Below, one piece after another: positions 36,261 through 49,600 of a stretch of 64,000 nucleotides of DNA. Both the position numbers and the translations under genes were made by a program. The notes under the pieces are model-generated. The model saw nothing but the letters and a program-made list of their open reading frames with translations, was not told the DNA's origin and made no database searches. Source of the stretch: Tetradesmus obliquus (lineage: Eukaryota > Chlorophyta > Chlorophyceae > Sphaeropleales > Scenedesmaceae); NCBI GenBank assembly GCA_030272155.1, contig CP126194.1:6191501-6255500 (forward strand). Reading direction: 5' to 3'. Position 1 is the first letter of the stretch. The number at the start of each line of letters is the position of its first letter.

Positions 36261-38160
36261 CTGGCGACAGCATACCAAGTATTATAGTACAGACACACAA
36301 CAAGCTGCGACAGAAGCATGCGGTGCAAAGCTGGGCAGTACTGGACGCATGCCTCTGCCATATGGCACAGGCTCGGTTCCAGCCCAGCAAATGTGGCACA
36401 GCATTGCACTCAACTTGTGCTCAGCATGCCAGCAAGCTATAGTCCATCAATAGAGGACCTGGCTATTGTTAGGCAGCCTCACACATGCACTGCCTGCAGG
36501 CAATGCACACAACTACTAGCAAACTACAAGAGGCAATTACAAGGGACGAATGAGCTGTAAGTGGTCTAGCAGGTGCCGCATGTGCGCACTAAGCACCAGA
36601 AGTGAAGCACACATGCACAGCTCGCCACGCTGTTGGCAGCCACACCCGCTTTCACTGTCAACTGCACAACACAAATGATCTACTGTGCGCTACAAGTCAG
36701 CATACATCGAATGCTCCAGCCCAACCAAACCAGCACTGATCTGCAGGCAGAGCCGCCCAACGCAGAGGACACCAGGCATACTCGCGCGTGGAGCTGCACA
36801 GCAAGATGGCCTGCACAGCTGTGGCCACAGCCGCCGTGTGTTCAGCCGCACGTGCACAAGCTGCCAGTTTACTGACACTAGTCTTAGGCTGTTCTGAGTC
36901 CACATGCACGTGCTTCCTGGAGCATACACAGGGAGTACCAAATGCTGCATGCAGTGCGCATGGAGGGACATAAAGGCCCCAAGGCCCCTGCCCCTGTTGC
37001 GCATATGAGGGCACACAACACAGCATGGCGCTGCCTCACATGCTGCATGCAGCATGCTGCAAGGTGGCGGCTGATGTGCACATATTCATGCCCAGCTGCA
37101 CTTGGCTGCTACCGCAAAACATGCAGCTGATTCGAGCATCGCGTGTTCAGGTGCAAACTCTGTCATGCCCAACAGCACTCAACCCCTGACCTTGAACAGC
37201 AGGCACATGTATGGGTGCAGGCGCAAGCACCTGTTCTAATGTTGTCAGTGAAGCCAGCAACTGCTCAAGCACAGATGTCACTCAGCATAGCACCAACCCA
37301 GGCAGTGTTTGGTTGTGAAATGACAGGCCAACACAGCCACAGCCCACCGAGGCTGACACAGCACGCGTGTATAGCAGTAGCTGCGTCTGCCACCACAACA
37401 ACAACACGCAAGCCAGTGGTGTATCCTCTGCAGCTGCAGCCCAGGCCATGTTATGCACACAGCACCCCGCTGATAGCAAAGCCCCCACCCTTCTACTGCT
37501 GCTGTATTGCAGCCTGAACCCGCAGCTGCTCTGTTCAACATGTCCCGCAAGCATATTCTACCAGTCAATGCAGTGATGCAGCCGTAGACGGCCTTAGTGA
37601 TTGTTGTGCAGTGCTGCTGCTGCCAAGCCCCCCCCCCCCCCCCCCCCGTTGATTACGGTTTATCATAGTGCACCCACTCGCAGACCCACTAGGCCGCCGC
37701 CCCTGCTGTTGACGCAGCCATCCCAGACGTACTTCTGCCTTTCCTTAGCTGTTGTACACCTGTAAATAACACACATATCAAGATGGGTGAAATGGCAAGG
37801 CAACCAACTTCAACATGACACGCCATCTGACGCGGACACTACATCTGATAGGAATTGCTGCTCTGGGATCACGCGTTGTGCTGCAGCGGTGCGTAAACAA
37901 AACCGACTGCTTCAGAATGCGCAGTGCGAAGCGCTGTAAATAGGCATACACACTCACCCAAGCACTGCCCCGTGGTGTGCACACCACTCTGCGTACGCAC
38001 TTGACCGCGTGTTAGCAGCATGTGCATGTGCTGATGCCCTGTGGATGCATACCTGACCCATCATGACTCTGTTGTAACACATGCATTGCGCGGCACCCAG
38101 ATGCTTCACTATGCTGCCTTCCAGCTCATAGATCAGGCCTCAACCCATTCAGGCCATTGT
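36261..38160. other. Unassigned region with a poly-C run
   Basis: Possible upstream exons of the tentative minus-strand gene lie near 36613-36870. A 20-base poly-C run is at 37628-37647. No other supported feature. Confidence 0.3.
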
Positions 38161-38162
38161 CA

Positions 38163-38705
38163 ACATGCGGCACGGCTCACTTGTCCACAGAACAGGTGCA
38201 CTTGGAACGGCGGCAGGCAACTCAACAACAGAACAACACGGCCGTGTGTCATGGGATGTTCACAGCAGTGATCAGTCGCAGTACTCCTGCGCACAGCTTG
38301 CTGCGTAAGTGACAGCAGCCATGCTGGGCCGTGCGCGCATGTGCAAATAGGCTCAGGCATGCACAGTGTCACAACCTCAATGGCACAGTGCTTGCAGCAA
38401 GTTGACTGTAATGGTCACCAAGCCAGGTAGCGCTAGCATGCGGCACGGCACGCATGCCCAGCTAACAGGTGCACTTGCATCAACGGCGGCAGGCAACTCT
38501 ACCAAAGAAAATCACAGCTGTGTGTTCTGCCTAGCTGCGGCCACCGCGTGCTGTACTCCTGCGCACAGCTTGCTGTGAGATTGATAGCAGCCATGCTGCA
38601 GGGGCGTCACGCATGTGTAAATAGGCTCAGCGATGCACAATCTCGCAACCTCAATGACACAGTGCTTGCAGCAGGTCGACTACAATGCAGATCAGGCTGC
38701 AGCAG
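38163..38705. repeat. Two-copy ~272-bp tandem repeat
   Basis: CATGCGGCACGG starts near 38164 and 38437. Both copies continue with GGTGCACTTG, CGGCGGCAGGCAACTC, TACTCCTGCGCACAGCTTGC, AATAGGCTCAG, AACCTCAATG and CACAGTGCTTGCAGCA. Copies look about 75-80% alike. No coding function is evident. Confidence 0.85.
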
Positions 38706-39335
38706 GCGCGAAAACTCATTGTGCCAAGCTTGCTGACCAGCACTGCTGAACAACTACAGCGCAGTGCCACCAATGCAAATGATAGCAGCCGCTGCGACAC
38801 AACAAGACTGACACGGAATCAGGTCCCGCTCAGCACAGCAACATGAGCAACAGCTGCTGCTGCAGGTGCAGAGAGCAGAGTTGTATGGGACGCTAGCAAC
38901 AGAGCAAGAGATACACTGAACAGGCCAGGCGTACGCTAGAGGCTGGCGTAACCTAAGCGTGCCTGCAGCTGCAGTTGCAGGCAGCAGGCTCCAACTGCAC
39001 GAGTCACCCCTTGAGCAGCAACAGCCGAAGCAGAAACAGTGCGTTAAGTCACAGCCCTGGCAGACAGCCGCCAGGCGCTTTCAACAGCACCTGCAATCAC
39101 ACATGCAGAAAAACATGCCGCAGAGGCCGCCGGAGACCATCTGCACATTGCTGGCAGTCCAGCAGATGAGGATGCGCTCTGCTCCCACTCTCACAGCAGT
39201 AGGAGCGTCAGCGGCAGCTGCACACCGAGTTCGCTGCTGCACACTGCTGCAGCTGTTGCGGCTGCTGCCAGCGCTGCTGCTGCAGCTGCCAGCGCCGCCG
39301 CTGCTGCTGTGGTCTTGGCAGCTGTAAGGCGCTGC

Positions 39336-39430
39336 TCAGCATGCCTCATCAGCATGTTTAAGCATGCGTCATCATCAGCATGCCTCATCAGCATGCCTCA
39401 TCAGCATGCCTCATCAGCATGCCTCATGCC
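39336..39430. repeat. 13-bp minisatellite
   Basis: Unit CATCAGCATGCCT, with four clean copies at about 39375-39425 and degenerate copies to the left. It lies just past the 3' end of the kinase gene. Confidence 0.85.
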
Positions 39431-39714
39431 TCCTCAGGTCCGTCACTGATGGGAGGCAGCTGCAGGTAGGACAGCAGGTCAGCAGCAGGCGGCATGACAG
39501 GTCGGCAACCAGTGCCAAGGAACCAAGGCGATGTGTGTTCTGGGCTTTGAACCACTAGGACATCAGATCTGCTGTATGCTGCTCTTGAGGTGGAGCTGTG
39601 CTGGCCCAAGCTATGCATGATTGCTTGTGATTTGGCTGACACAACGAGACAGACACCTAAGCACAAAGTGCAGAATGCCTGGCAGGCCGTTTGCATTAAG
39701 CAGATCTGGCACTG

Positions 39715-39789
39715 CTCAGCACAAGCAGCAACACATGTGCTCAGCACAAGCAGCATCACATGTGCTCAGCACAAGCAGCATCACATGTA
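39715..39789. repeat. 25-bp minisatellite, three copies
   Basis: CTCAGCACAAGCAGCA.CACATGTG starts at 39715, 39740 and 39765 and ends next to the kinase stop codon. Confidence 0.9.
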
Positions 39790-41710
39790 GCTACCCTCTC
39801 TCAGAAGCAGCAACAGCAGCACACTGCCCACCTTTGTAGAGCCTTTGCTGGCGCCAACCCGCGTATACACACCAGCTGCTGCTGCTGCCTGCTGCTGCAG
39901 ATGCTGCTGCATCTGCTGCTGCTGCTGGTGCGGCTGCACCGGCGGCACCGGCAGCAGTCCGCTGCTAGCGCTGCTGCTGCCGTGCTCTGCGTGGTTCCCC
40001 TGGAGGTGGGCCAAGCTGCCGCCCGCTTGCGCGTCTGACGCTGACATGCTGTTATCCAGGTAAAATGACGTCATCTGCACCAGCCCTGCGTCAGCTGCTG
40101 CTGCCACCTGCAGATACACAGCAGACAGGAGGCAGATCACTGACAACTTTGATGTCTGTTCTGGTTATGGGCGGTGCTTCAGCCAAGCTGGACACAGCAC
40201 ACCCAGTGCAGCGAGCGCACCAAAGCTCAGCATTCCTCACTCAACTCACACCTCCCCCTGCTGCTGTGCCCCGAGGCCGCAGCAGCGCGTCTGCAGAACC
40301 TCAGTCATCTCAAGCGCCACCACACACAAGATCTGCTTGGCAAACCACAACATCCGTCTCAGGTTTCACCTAAACCAACACCTCAACGCACCCGTGTGTC
40401 TAGCGTGGTTACGCCTGGCGAGGCAGAGGCCGCTGCGCCGTCCTGCGAGCGCTGCGCTGATGCCAGGCCGGGTGTGTATTGCGCCATGGGCGGGGTGTGG
40501 CCACCCACGCGCGCCCGCATGCGTTGCAGCGTGGCCAGGATCTCCTGGAAGGACGGCCTGCACATACATCGTTACATGTATATGATTGTCATCGTCAATA
40601 ACACGCATTTGAGTTAGACAGTGCTGAGGTATAGCACGCGCCCCCCTGCGGCTGCAGCGTGGCCAGGATCTCCTGGAAAGACGGCCTGCACAGCGGTTGA
40701 TTTACGACTGTCATCGTCAACAGCACACAGGTCGCACACAGAGCGCACGAGAGCATGGCAGGGCGCGTGTGATGCATCAGGCACATAGATGCAGCACCAC
40801 TGCTCCCACGTCGCAGCAAGCACAACACGGGCTCCGCCCGCCAGCAGGCCTCTGCCAGGGAGCAATATGTGACATGCAAGCTGCTGCAAGTGCCCAACAA
40901 TCGCACATGCAGTCAGTCATCTGCCGCGCGCGTAAGCATGCACTCAAACTTTTGTTTCGCCGCCGGACCTGCGCTCCAGCTCCGCCTGCCAGCAGGCCTC
41001 TGCCAGCAGGCGTGTGCCAGCGTAGTACATCAGTGTGCAAGATGTCGTACAAAGTGCCCCGCGCGTGTGCACACGAGCCTCCACCAGACCTGCGCTCCGG
41101 CTCCGCCTGCCAGCAGGCCTCTGCCAGTGCGTGCTGCATGATCTATGACATGCATGTGCTGTCGCAAGCTGCATGCAAACTTCTCTCAAACTTCACCACC
41201 CCACCTGCGCTCCGGCTCCGCCTGCCAGCAGGCCTCTGCCAGCGCCCTGTACTCGCTGGGTGTGAAGTCGGGGAAGGCTGGCCGCAGCCCACACACCGCC
41301 ACCTGGTGGCCCAGCAGCGCCTTGGGGATGCCGTGGTAGGCGTGGCCACCTGGCGGGGTGACGCGCAGTAAATTGAATGATGCAGACATTGATTGATCAA
41401 AGAAAGGTATGTGATGCTGGGTTTTGATTGGCGTCACCTGATTGCGCAGCGATGGTGGATCTGGTTCTGTCTAGCACGTGTGGCACGCTATGTGTATGGG
41501 CCTGGCATGTACAAATTCTGGCGACGAGCTGCAGCAAGAGCATGCTGCCGTTACATGCATGTTACTTTGTTGTTATTTTAGTGTTACAAAGCCCAGCAGA
41601 CGCCGCACCTGTGAAGAGGTCCCAGAGCGTGATGCCGAAGCTGTACACGTCAGCCGCCTTGCTGATGCGGCCCTGCAGCATCACCTCGGGGGCCATGTGG
41701 CTCATGGTGC

Positions 41711-41771
<61 letters not shown>

Positions 41772-41925
41772 CATGATGGGTGAAGTGGACCCTGCAGCAC
41801 CACCGCGAGCGACACATGGCTCACGTGCCCTGGCAGCAGCAGCAGCAGCAGCACATGGTGGGTGAAGGGGGCCCTGCAGCATCACCTCGGGGGCCATGTG
41901 GCTGAATATGCCCTGGCAGCAGCAA

Positions 41926-41960
<35 letters not shown>

Positions 41961-44900
41961 CAGAGCTTGGAGAGTGAGCCTGCACACAAGCAAGCACAAC
42001 CACACCCAACGAACACACCCTTTTAAAGTCCCGCACACGCTACCTCACATGAACTTCCTCCCTCTCTCCCACACATGATCATGCCCACTCATTCCCACCC
42101 TGCCACACACCGCGCTGAAAAACCCATCCTTTGACCATTTCAACAGCCCTCTTATCTACTTCGCTCACCTGGAATGCCGACACGTGTGTGTGGTTGAGCT
42201 CCAGCTTCACAGCCATACATAAAAAGACACGAGGTGAACGCTAGCATGCTTGGTTGAGGTCTGAATGCCAATTTATCAACCACATGCTCACCTGGAAGGC
42301 CGACACGTGTGTGTGGTTGAGCTCCAGCTTCACAGCCAGCCCAAAGTCCGCCACCTTAGCCATGCAGCCGCGCTCGCTGCTGCCGTCCGATTTGAGCAGC
42401 ACGTTGCGCACCTTGAGGTCGCTGTGCAGCACCTGCGGTGGTGGCAGAGTGGCAGCAGCAGCAGCAGCAGCAGCAGCAAGCAAGGTGAGGAGGCGACAAC
42501 GGCACGTTGCGCACTCATTTGGGGTCGCTGTGCAGAGCACGTGCGGTGAGCGTGGGAGGCAGCAGTCAGCACAGCAGCTAAGAACCTGGAGGTTACTGTG
42601 CAGCTAGCTGCAGTCAGGCCAGGCAGGCAGCAGGTAGGCGCAACCACATGCATGCGCACACATATCAGAAGCAGCGCTGGCGCATAAACAGCCGGCGCTG
42701 CACTGGCTGAGCAGATCTCTAATCTGTTGTTGACAGAGAGGTTGCATTTTGCATGAAGGCGTTCAAGCAAGTAATCGCCAAATGTTGTGGCACATGTGCA
42801 GGCGTGCAGCTCGCACCTGGTTGCAGTGCAGGTGCAGCATGGCCTTCGCCACATCAGCAGCAGTGTCCAGGATGGCTGCATAGTTGAGGCTGCCGCCGGA
42901 GTAGAATGCGCCAGCGTCCAGCGCGTCGCGCAGGCAGCCCCAGTCGCAGTACTCCAGCACAATGTTCACCTGTGATAGCCAATGCCCAGCAGCAGGAGCA
43001 GCAGCAGCAGCAGCAGCAGGTCATGAGCAAGGTAGCCGGCAATGCTGCAGGTTGAATTGGTGAGGGATGGTGCACGAGCCTGCCAAGTGCTTATATTGAA
43101 AAGCCAGATGCAGCCGCAACATGTGCGATGCGAGTTGCACAATTGGGCCTTTGCACTACCAGCAACCGAACACACAGGAGCACCCACACAGCTGACACAC
43201 ACACACACACACATACACAATCCCCGCCCACTGTCAAAGCACCAGCCGCACTACCGCAGTAACATCCCGCACCAGCTGTACAAATATTGCTGCCCGGCGC
43301 CGCACCTCGAAGCTGTGCACGTTGCTGTCGCCGTCAAAATTACCAGCCCCGCTGCCCTCGCCCTCTGCTGCTGCTGCGCCAGCCGGGCGCGGGCTGGGGC
43401 TGGCTGCGCCTCCCCCATCTGACAGGGCCCCTGAGGCACTGGAGGCCTGCTGCTGCGCTGTGGCTGTGGATGTGGCCGGCTTGATGGTGTAGGTGTACGT
43501 CTGCGCAGGGTACAGGGAGCAGCAGGTGTAGCGCAGTATGCGACACAGCAGGGATGTGCTAAGGAGGCTGTGGAGGTGGCCGGCTTGATGGTGTAGGTGT
43601 ACGTATGCGTAGCGCACAGGGTGTACGGAGCAGCGTAAAGTTAGATCAGATGGCGTGACGTGTTGGGTGCGAAGAAGCGTATGCGTGCTGGTTGGGAAAC
43701 GCGTCGCGCGTCGGTGTTTAGACTGTACGGCAGAATGCTGAGCAGGAAGCTGCGAGCTGTGGCTCTTGCTGTGTGGGTTTTGGCTGGCTGTTGAACTGGT
43801 GCCACGCCGCAAAGCACACAGCTGTGCGCGTGTAGGGGAGTATGCTGCATGTGCTGGGGCCGCACCTGTCGCAACTGCACATGCATTTCTGCGTGCACAC
43901 ATGCACACACGCCCCATTCCTATTTTATCATCACACAGCATGCGCATGCATACACAAAACCATACTACATGGATATCTTGCATAAGCTATCATCCACACC
44001 ACAAGTCGCGCACCTGCACGATGTTGGGGTGGTTCATCACGCTGCTGATGGCTGCCGCCATGACGGCCATGCACATGATCATGCAGTATCCACAAGCAAA
44101 AAGGACACACACACCTGCACCATACTTGGATGGTTCATCACACTGGATTTGACGGCTTCCATGATGGGCATGGAGCCTTTGTCATCCCTCAAAGCTGCAT
44201 GGATAGTAACATCACAGCAACAGACCACTACACGCCCCTCACCTGCACGATGTTGGGGTGGTTCATCACGCTAGATATGGCGGCTTCCATTATGGCCATG
44301 CACATAATCATATAGTGTTTCACATGCAAATGCAATGTTTAATGAGCAATCACGCACCTGCACGATGTTGGGGTGGTTCATCACGCTGGAGATGGCTGCT
44401 TCCATGATGGCCATGCGCTCCCGCTTCTCCGCGCCGCTCATCTTGGCGGGCAGGATCATCGTCTTGATGGCCACAGTGCTGCCGCGCCACACGCCTGCAG
44501 CAGCAGCAGCAGCAGCAGACATGGCTAAGGATCATCAAGCTTGGATTTGCGCGCGCACGCGCATGTGCGTCAGCTCATGCGCAGCATCACACACGGCTGT
44601 TTGAATAAGCTTAGCGCCTACGCGCGTGGGCACAGATGCGCACGTGAGCTGCATTGCCTGCCCGCGATGTAGATAAAATGGGGAGATTGCCAGCGCAGCA
44701 TTTAAAGTGCCAGTTTGGCACCGCATCTTCTATTGATTTGCATCAGCATGCTCACATTTGCAGACAACAGCCGAGTGACAGCGCAGCACTCACCCTTGTA
44801 CACCTTGCCAAAGGTGCCCTCGCCCAGCAGCTCCAGCAACTGCAGCTGGTCCCCTCCAGCACTGAAAGAGGCGGCACCCATGGAGCGCCGCATGCTCTCT

Positions 44901-46041
44901 ATCTGGTCTGCAGGCGGACACGCAGCAGACATGTCTCTTCAGCGCCCACTTCGCTCGACTACTTCCATCTGCTTCACACGCTGAAAAAAACTCTGAAAAA
45001 CTCCATGTTAGCAGAAGCCGCAGCAGCAGTTGTCAAGCGAGCAGCAGGCGGGACATCCAGTTGCGACGCTGTTGAGGCAGCGCGTAAGCATGCCTGGTAT
45101 GTGGCACGCTTGCTGTTGAGGCTTAGAGCTGCCGTGCTGGCCAGAAGCAGTGTGCAGGGACAGACAATGCATCTGCAGCATCAGCTAAATTATAGCAGCA
45201 GCCGCACCTAGGGTTTTCTCATGCAGCGCGCTGGCGCTGCAGCCGCTGCTGCTGCCAAACAGGCCCTGCTGCGCCATGAGGCCGATCAGGTTGTACTGCC
45301 TCGCAAGCAGCACGTCGGTGCGCGCCTTCTCATCGGCAAGCGCTTGGTTGGACACCTGCGGGTACGTGGCAAGCAGCGCATGTTATTTGCGTGCTGCACG
45401 CGCACAATGCTACAGCGCTGTAAATTGACAGTTTTAGGCATGGTAAATACACAAGTGTGCATTTGCAAGCAATGCTGTGCATTCACCCATGCATGCGTTA
45501 CCCCATGGGCCCGCAGGACCATACGCCATCGATTAGGTGAATTTTGTCCTGATACTTGTTTTCACCAGCATCCAGTGGCATTTGTTGCCCAGAAGTGGGC
45601 GCTAGCCTGCTTGCATGCAACCAGATGCAATAACTCTGCATTGTGTGGACCTCCCTCCACGCATCTCCTTGAGCAGCCACAGCTGCTGTGCCCTGCCAAC
45701 GCAACCGTTAAGTGTTGCCCCTCAAACCACTATCATCAATGAACCCTAAAAGCTGTAAACCCCTGAAACACCCCCTCACGCGCATCTCCTTGAGCAGCCA
45801 CAGCTGCTGCACCCTGCCAGCACACCCCAAAAACATTGCACCCCTCAACCCTCAAAACACCAAAACCATTGTCTTTCCCCCTCACCCGCATCTCCTTGAG
45901 CAGCCACAGCTGCTGCGCCCTGCTGACCAGTGTGGCCATGATGAGCAGTCCAAGGATGACCACCACCACCACCACAGCAGCAAGCATGGGGTTGCGCCAG
46001 CGAGGCACCCAGCCCTGCTGCGGGGCCACCAGCAGGCTCCA

Positions 46042-46079
<38 letters not shown>

Positions 46080-46310
46080 AAAGCAGAGAGGTCAAAAGCA
46101 GAGGAGAGCAGCAGGTGACTAGCTCCTCAGCATGACATGCACATCAAGCGAGTGCAGTTTGTGTGCACTGTCCAGCACAGCAGAGACTTGGACAGATCTG
46201 GACAGATTAGGGGTGGCGCAGTGGGTTTGAGGCAGGAGATAGGTACCCAGCAGGCCAGCGGACGAATATACGCAGCCCTGCTACTGCTGCTGCTGCTCCT
46301 GCTGGCTCAC

Positions 46311-46359
<49 letters not shown>

Positions 46360-46643
46360 GTTTTGCAGCTGATGCAACGCGCCCAGCACCTCACACTTGC
46401 TCATTGTCGGGCACCTCCACCAGCGCCCTCAATGCTACACAGCCATGAGCTGCCGCTGCTGCTGCTGCGACATGTGCTGCCGTGCTTTGCAGCTGATGCA
46501 TTTGTTGCGACTCCAAACAACTCACTCGTTGTTTGGCACCTCCACGAGCGCCTTCACGGGGTCGATGGGCCGCTGCGGGCTGGCAGCGATCATGATGGGC
46601 TCGCTGTCAGGCTGGGGCGCAAAGAACTCGTAGTTGTAGCCCT

Positions 46644-46693
<50 letters not shown>

Positions 46694-49600
46694 GGCAGCA
46701 GCAGCACGCAAAAGCGTTGAGTGGTGTAGTTGGACAAACCCTGCGCGAGGCGGCGGCAGCAGGTGCTGCCTCGGCAGGCTTGGCATTGAGAATTTACAGT
46801 TGTGGCCATGAGGGAGTTGGTGCCGACAGGCGCCGCAGCAGCAGCAGCAGCAGCAGTTGCAGTAGGAGGTGGCACACATGTCAACGAGAGATCCGTAAGC
46901 AGCGCCTCACCAGAACACCACAAAACAAACTGCATGCACCACAATCATACGTTGCAGCTGACATCACCCCTTTTCCTCAGCATACCAACAGTAACATGTA
47001 TGTTTCATAATGAGTGTTACATAACACAGTGACGCACCATGTCTGTGAGGTTGACCAGCCGCGCGTCCGAGCCTGTGGCCAGGTCCTGCAGCTTGACAAT
47101 GCAGCTCACAAAGCCCCAGAACTTGGTGCGTGTGGTCTCGTTGCAGCAGATGGGGCAGTCGTACACCACGTCCGGCGCGCTGCAGCAGCAGCAGCAGCAG
47201 CAGGGGCCACATTGAGATGTAAGTCAAGGGCAAGAAGCAGGCACCCTCTTTGTGAACTAGTCTATATGCTGCTGCAGCAAGCTGCTGCTGCAGCAAGCTG
47301 CTGCTGCAGCAAGCTGCTGCCACCCTATGCAGCTGCTTCGCGTGTGCATTCACAAACCGCAAGCTAGCATACAGCAACAACAAGCAGCGCCTAGCTGCTG
47401 ATAGCACACGCACTTGAAGGTCTCATTCGCTGAGACATTCACGATGAACACGGGCAGGCGTGCCACTGCACCTCGCCAGCCCTGCAGCAGGGTTACTGGG
47501 CCCTGCATGGTCAGCTCCCCGCGCGCAATCGTTTCCAGCGAAGCAGCGCGCCGCTGCGGGTCTGCACACATAGTACGCCAGGCACAGCAGCATAAAACAA
47601 ACACGTTTGAAAGCCAGCGAAGCAAGCGAATTGACGTGTAGGCTCCCCGCGCGCAATCGTCTCCAGCGAAGCAGCGCACCGCTGCGGGTCTGCACACATA
47701 GCACACCAGACACAGCAGCACAAAACAACACGTTTGAAGCCAGCAAAGCAGGGGGGATTGGCATGCAGGCTCCCCGCGCGCAATCGTCTCAAGCGAAGCA
47801 GCACGCCGCTGCGGGTCTGCATGCGCAGCAGCGGCCAAGCAGCACGTTTGTTTTAGCAGACATGTGTGGAGCTAGCGCATGCGAAAATTATAATATGTAG
47901 GCGTCCTTATGTTTTGGTGTTCCAGCTGCTGCAGTAAAGGAGCTTGCGTGCTGGGCTGCCAGATCGCTGGTGGCAACAGACACCAAAAGGACAACGTCAC
48001 GGCTGCGGGCGCGCCACAGCTGCTCGCCGGCTACTGTCAACCACATGTGCTGACTGGAGTTGAACGGTGCGCCCTCAACATAAACCCCACAGGGTGAGGT
48101 CCACCGCTGCCAAGCTGCGCGGCAGTGCTCACAAAAAACTTCAAACATAACTGCACGCCTCATGTCACGTATGTATGAAGTGTGCCGCACCCTTAAACAT
48201 GTTGTAATTGAGTGCGGCATCGCTACAAGCCTCACAAAACGAGCATGACTACAAGCCTCATGTAATGCGCCGCACCTCTGAATAGGTTGTGGTTGAGTGC
48301 GGCCTCGCTACACGCCTCACGAAAAGAGTATGACTATAAGCCTCATGCAATGCGCCGCACCTCTGAACAGGTTGTGGTTGAGTGCGGCCTCGTTGCCCTT
48401 GAGCGGGTAGAAGCTGCGCACCACGCCCTGGGGGGTCATCTGCAGGCTGGCCACGCTGCCAGGCACAGGCAGCTGCAGTGGAATTTGTTTTCCAGGCAGG
48501 CAACCGCAAGGAACAGGCACCCGCAGTGCAGCAAGTCAGAGAGCACATATTGTGTGAGCGAGCATGTTTGCAGGCTGGCCACGCTGCCAGGCACAGGCAG
48601 CTGCAGCAGCAACCAGGCAGCCGCGAGAAACAGGCACACACAGTGTAGCAAGTTGAACTGATGGCAACCTGTGAGAGCATGTTTGCAGCACGTCAGGCTG
48701 CCAGGCACAGGCAGCTGCAGCGCCCCGCAGAAGCAGCACACAGCCCAGCAATCCGCAGCGGTGTCAGATCAGAGTTTGCTGCCACGCTTCACTGCAGCCA
48801 AACGTCTTGCACAGCCACACACAGGCATCTGCAGCACCATTCCCTCACTGAAATTGGACCTAAGATTGGACCTAATCAACATGTTGGAGCATGCTGCAGC
48901 TGCTGCCTTATCCTCTTTTCCCCCAAAGCAGTCAGTCAGCCCACCTGGCTGAGCAGCTCCTGGGCCAGCTGGTCAAACCATTCCGTTGCTAACATGGCAT
49001 GTGGTCAACATGTCGGGCTCAGGCTGCAGCTGCTGCCTCATCCTTCTTCCCCCCAGCGCACCTGGCTGAGCAGCTCCTGCGCCAGCTGGTCAAACCTGGG
49101 CGCCAGCTTGCTGTAGTCCGGCTCAAAGTGGATGATGGCCTGCAGCGCCGACAGCGGCGCAAACGTCTGCTGCAGCTGCACCGTGAAGCCCACTGCAGCA
49201 TTGTTGGCAAAGCCTGCGAGCCAGCAAGTGCATGCAAGCATTTGTGAAGGGACAGGGGCTGTGTGAATGAGGCAGCCATGAGCTATAGCAAGGTGCTTCG
49301 CGCTGACCCTGTCTGCCACTGCAGAAGCATGGTTACTGGCGAGGGTGAGCCTTGCAAAGTTGGTGCAAGGATACTGGAGATTGGCGCCAGCTGCAGATAG
49401 GCTGCTGCATCTGCTGTGCACAGAGCGCACGTGAGTTGTAATGCGGCAGCAGCCGCCGCTGATATACCTGGCTGCCCTGCACCGCATTGTGCTCATTTAC
49501 TGCTGTGCCTGCGTGTTGCTGCTGCCACCCCTGCCGCTGCTGCTTGCTTTGCTCCCAGCTTCCTCAACTGCCGGCTTTGTGCTAACCAGTATTTCCCACC

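Noticed and set aside
37628..37647. 20-base poly-C run as a possible regulatory element
   Set aside because: A homopolymer alone is not evidence of function; it may also be an assembly-sensitive site.
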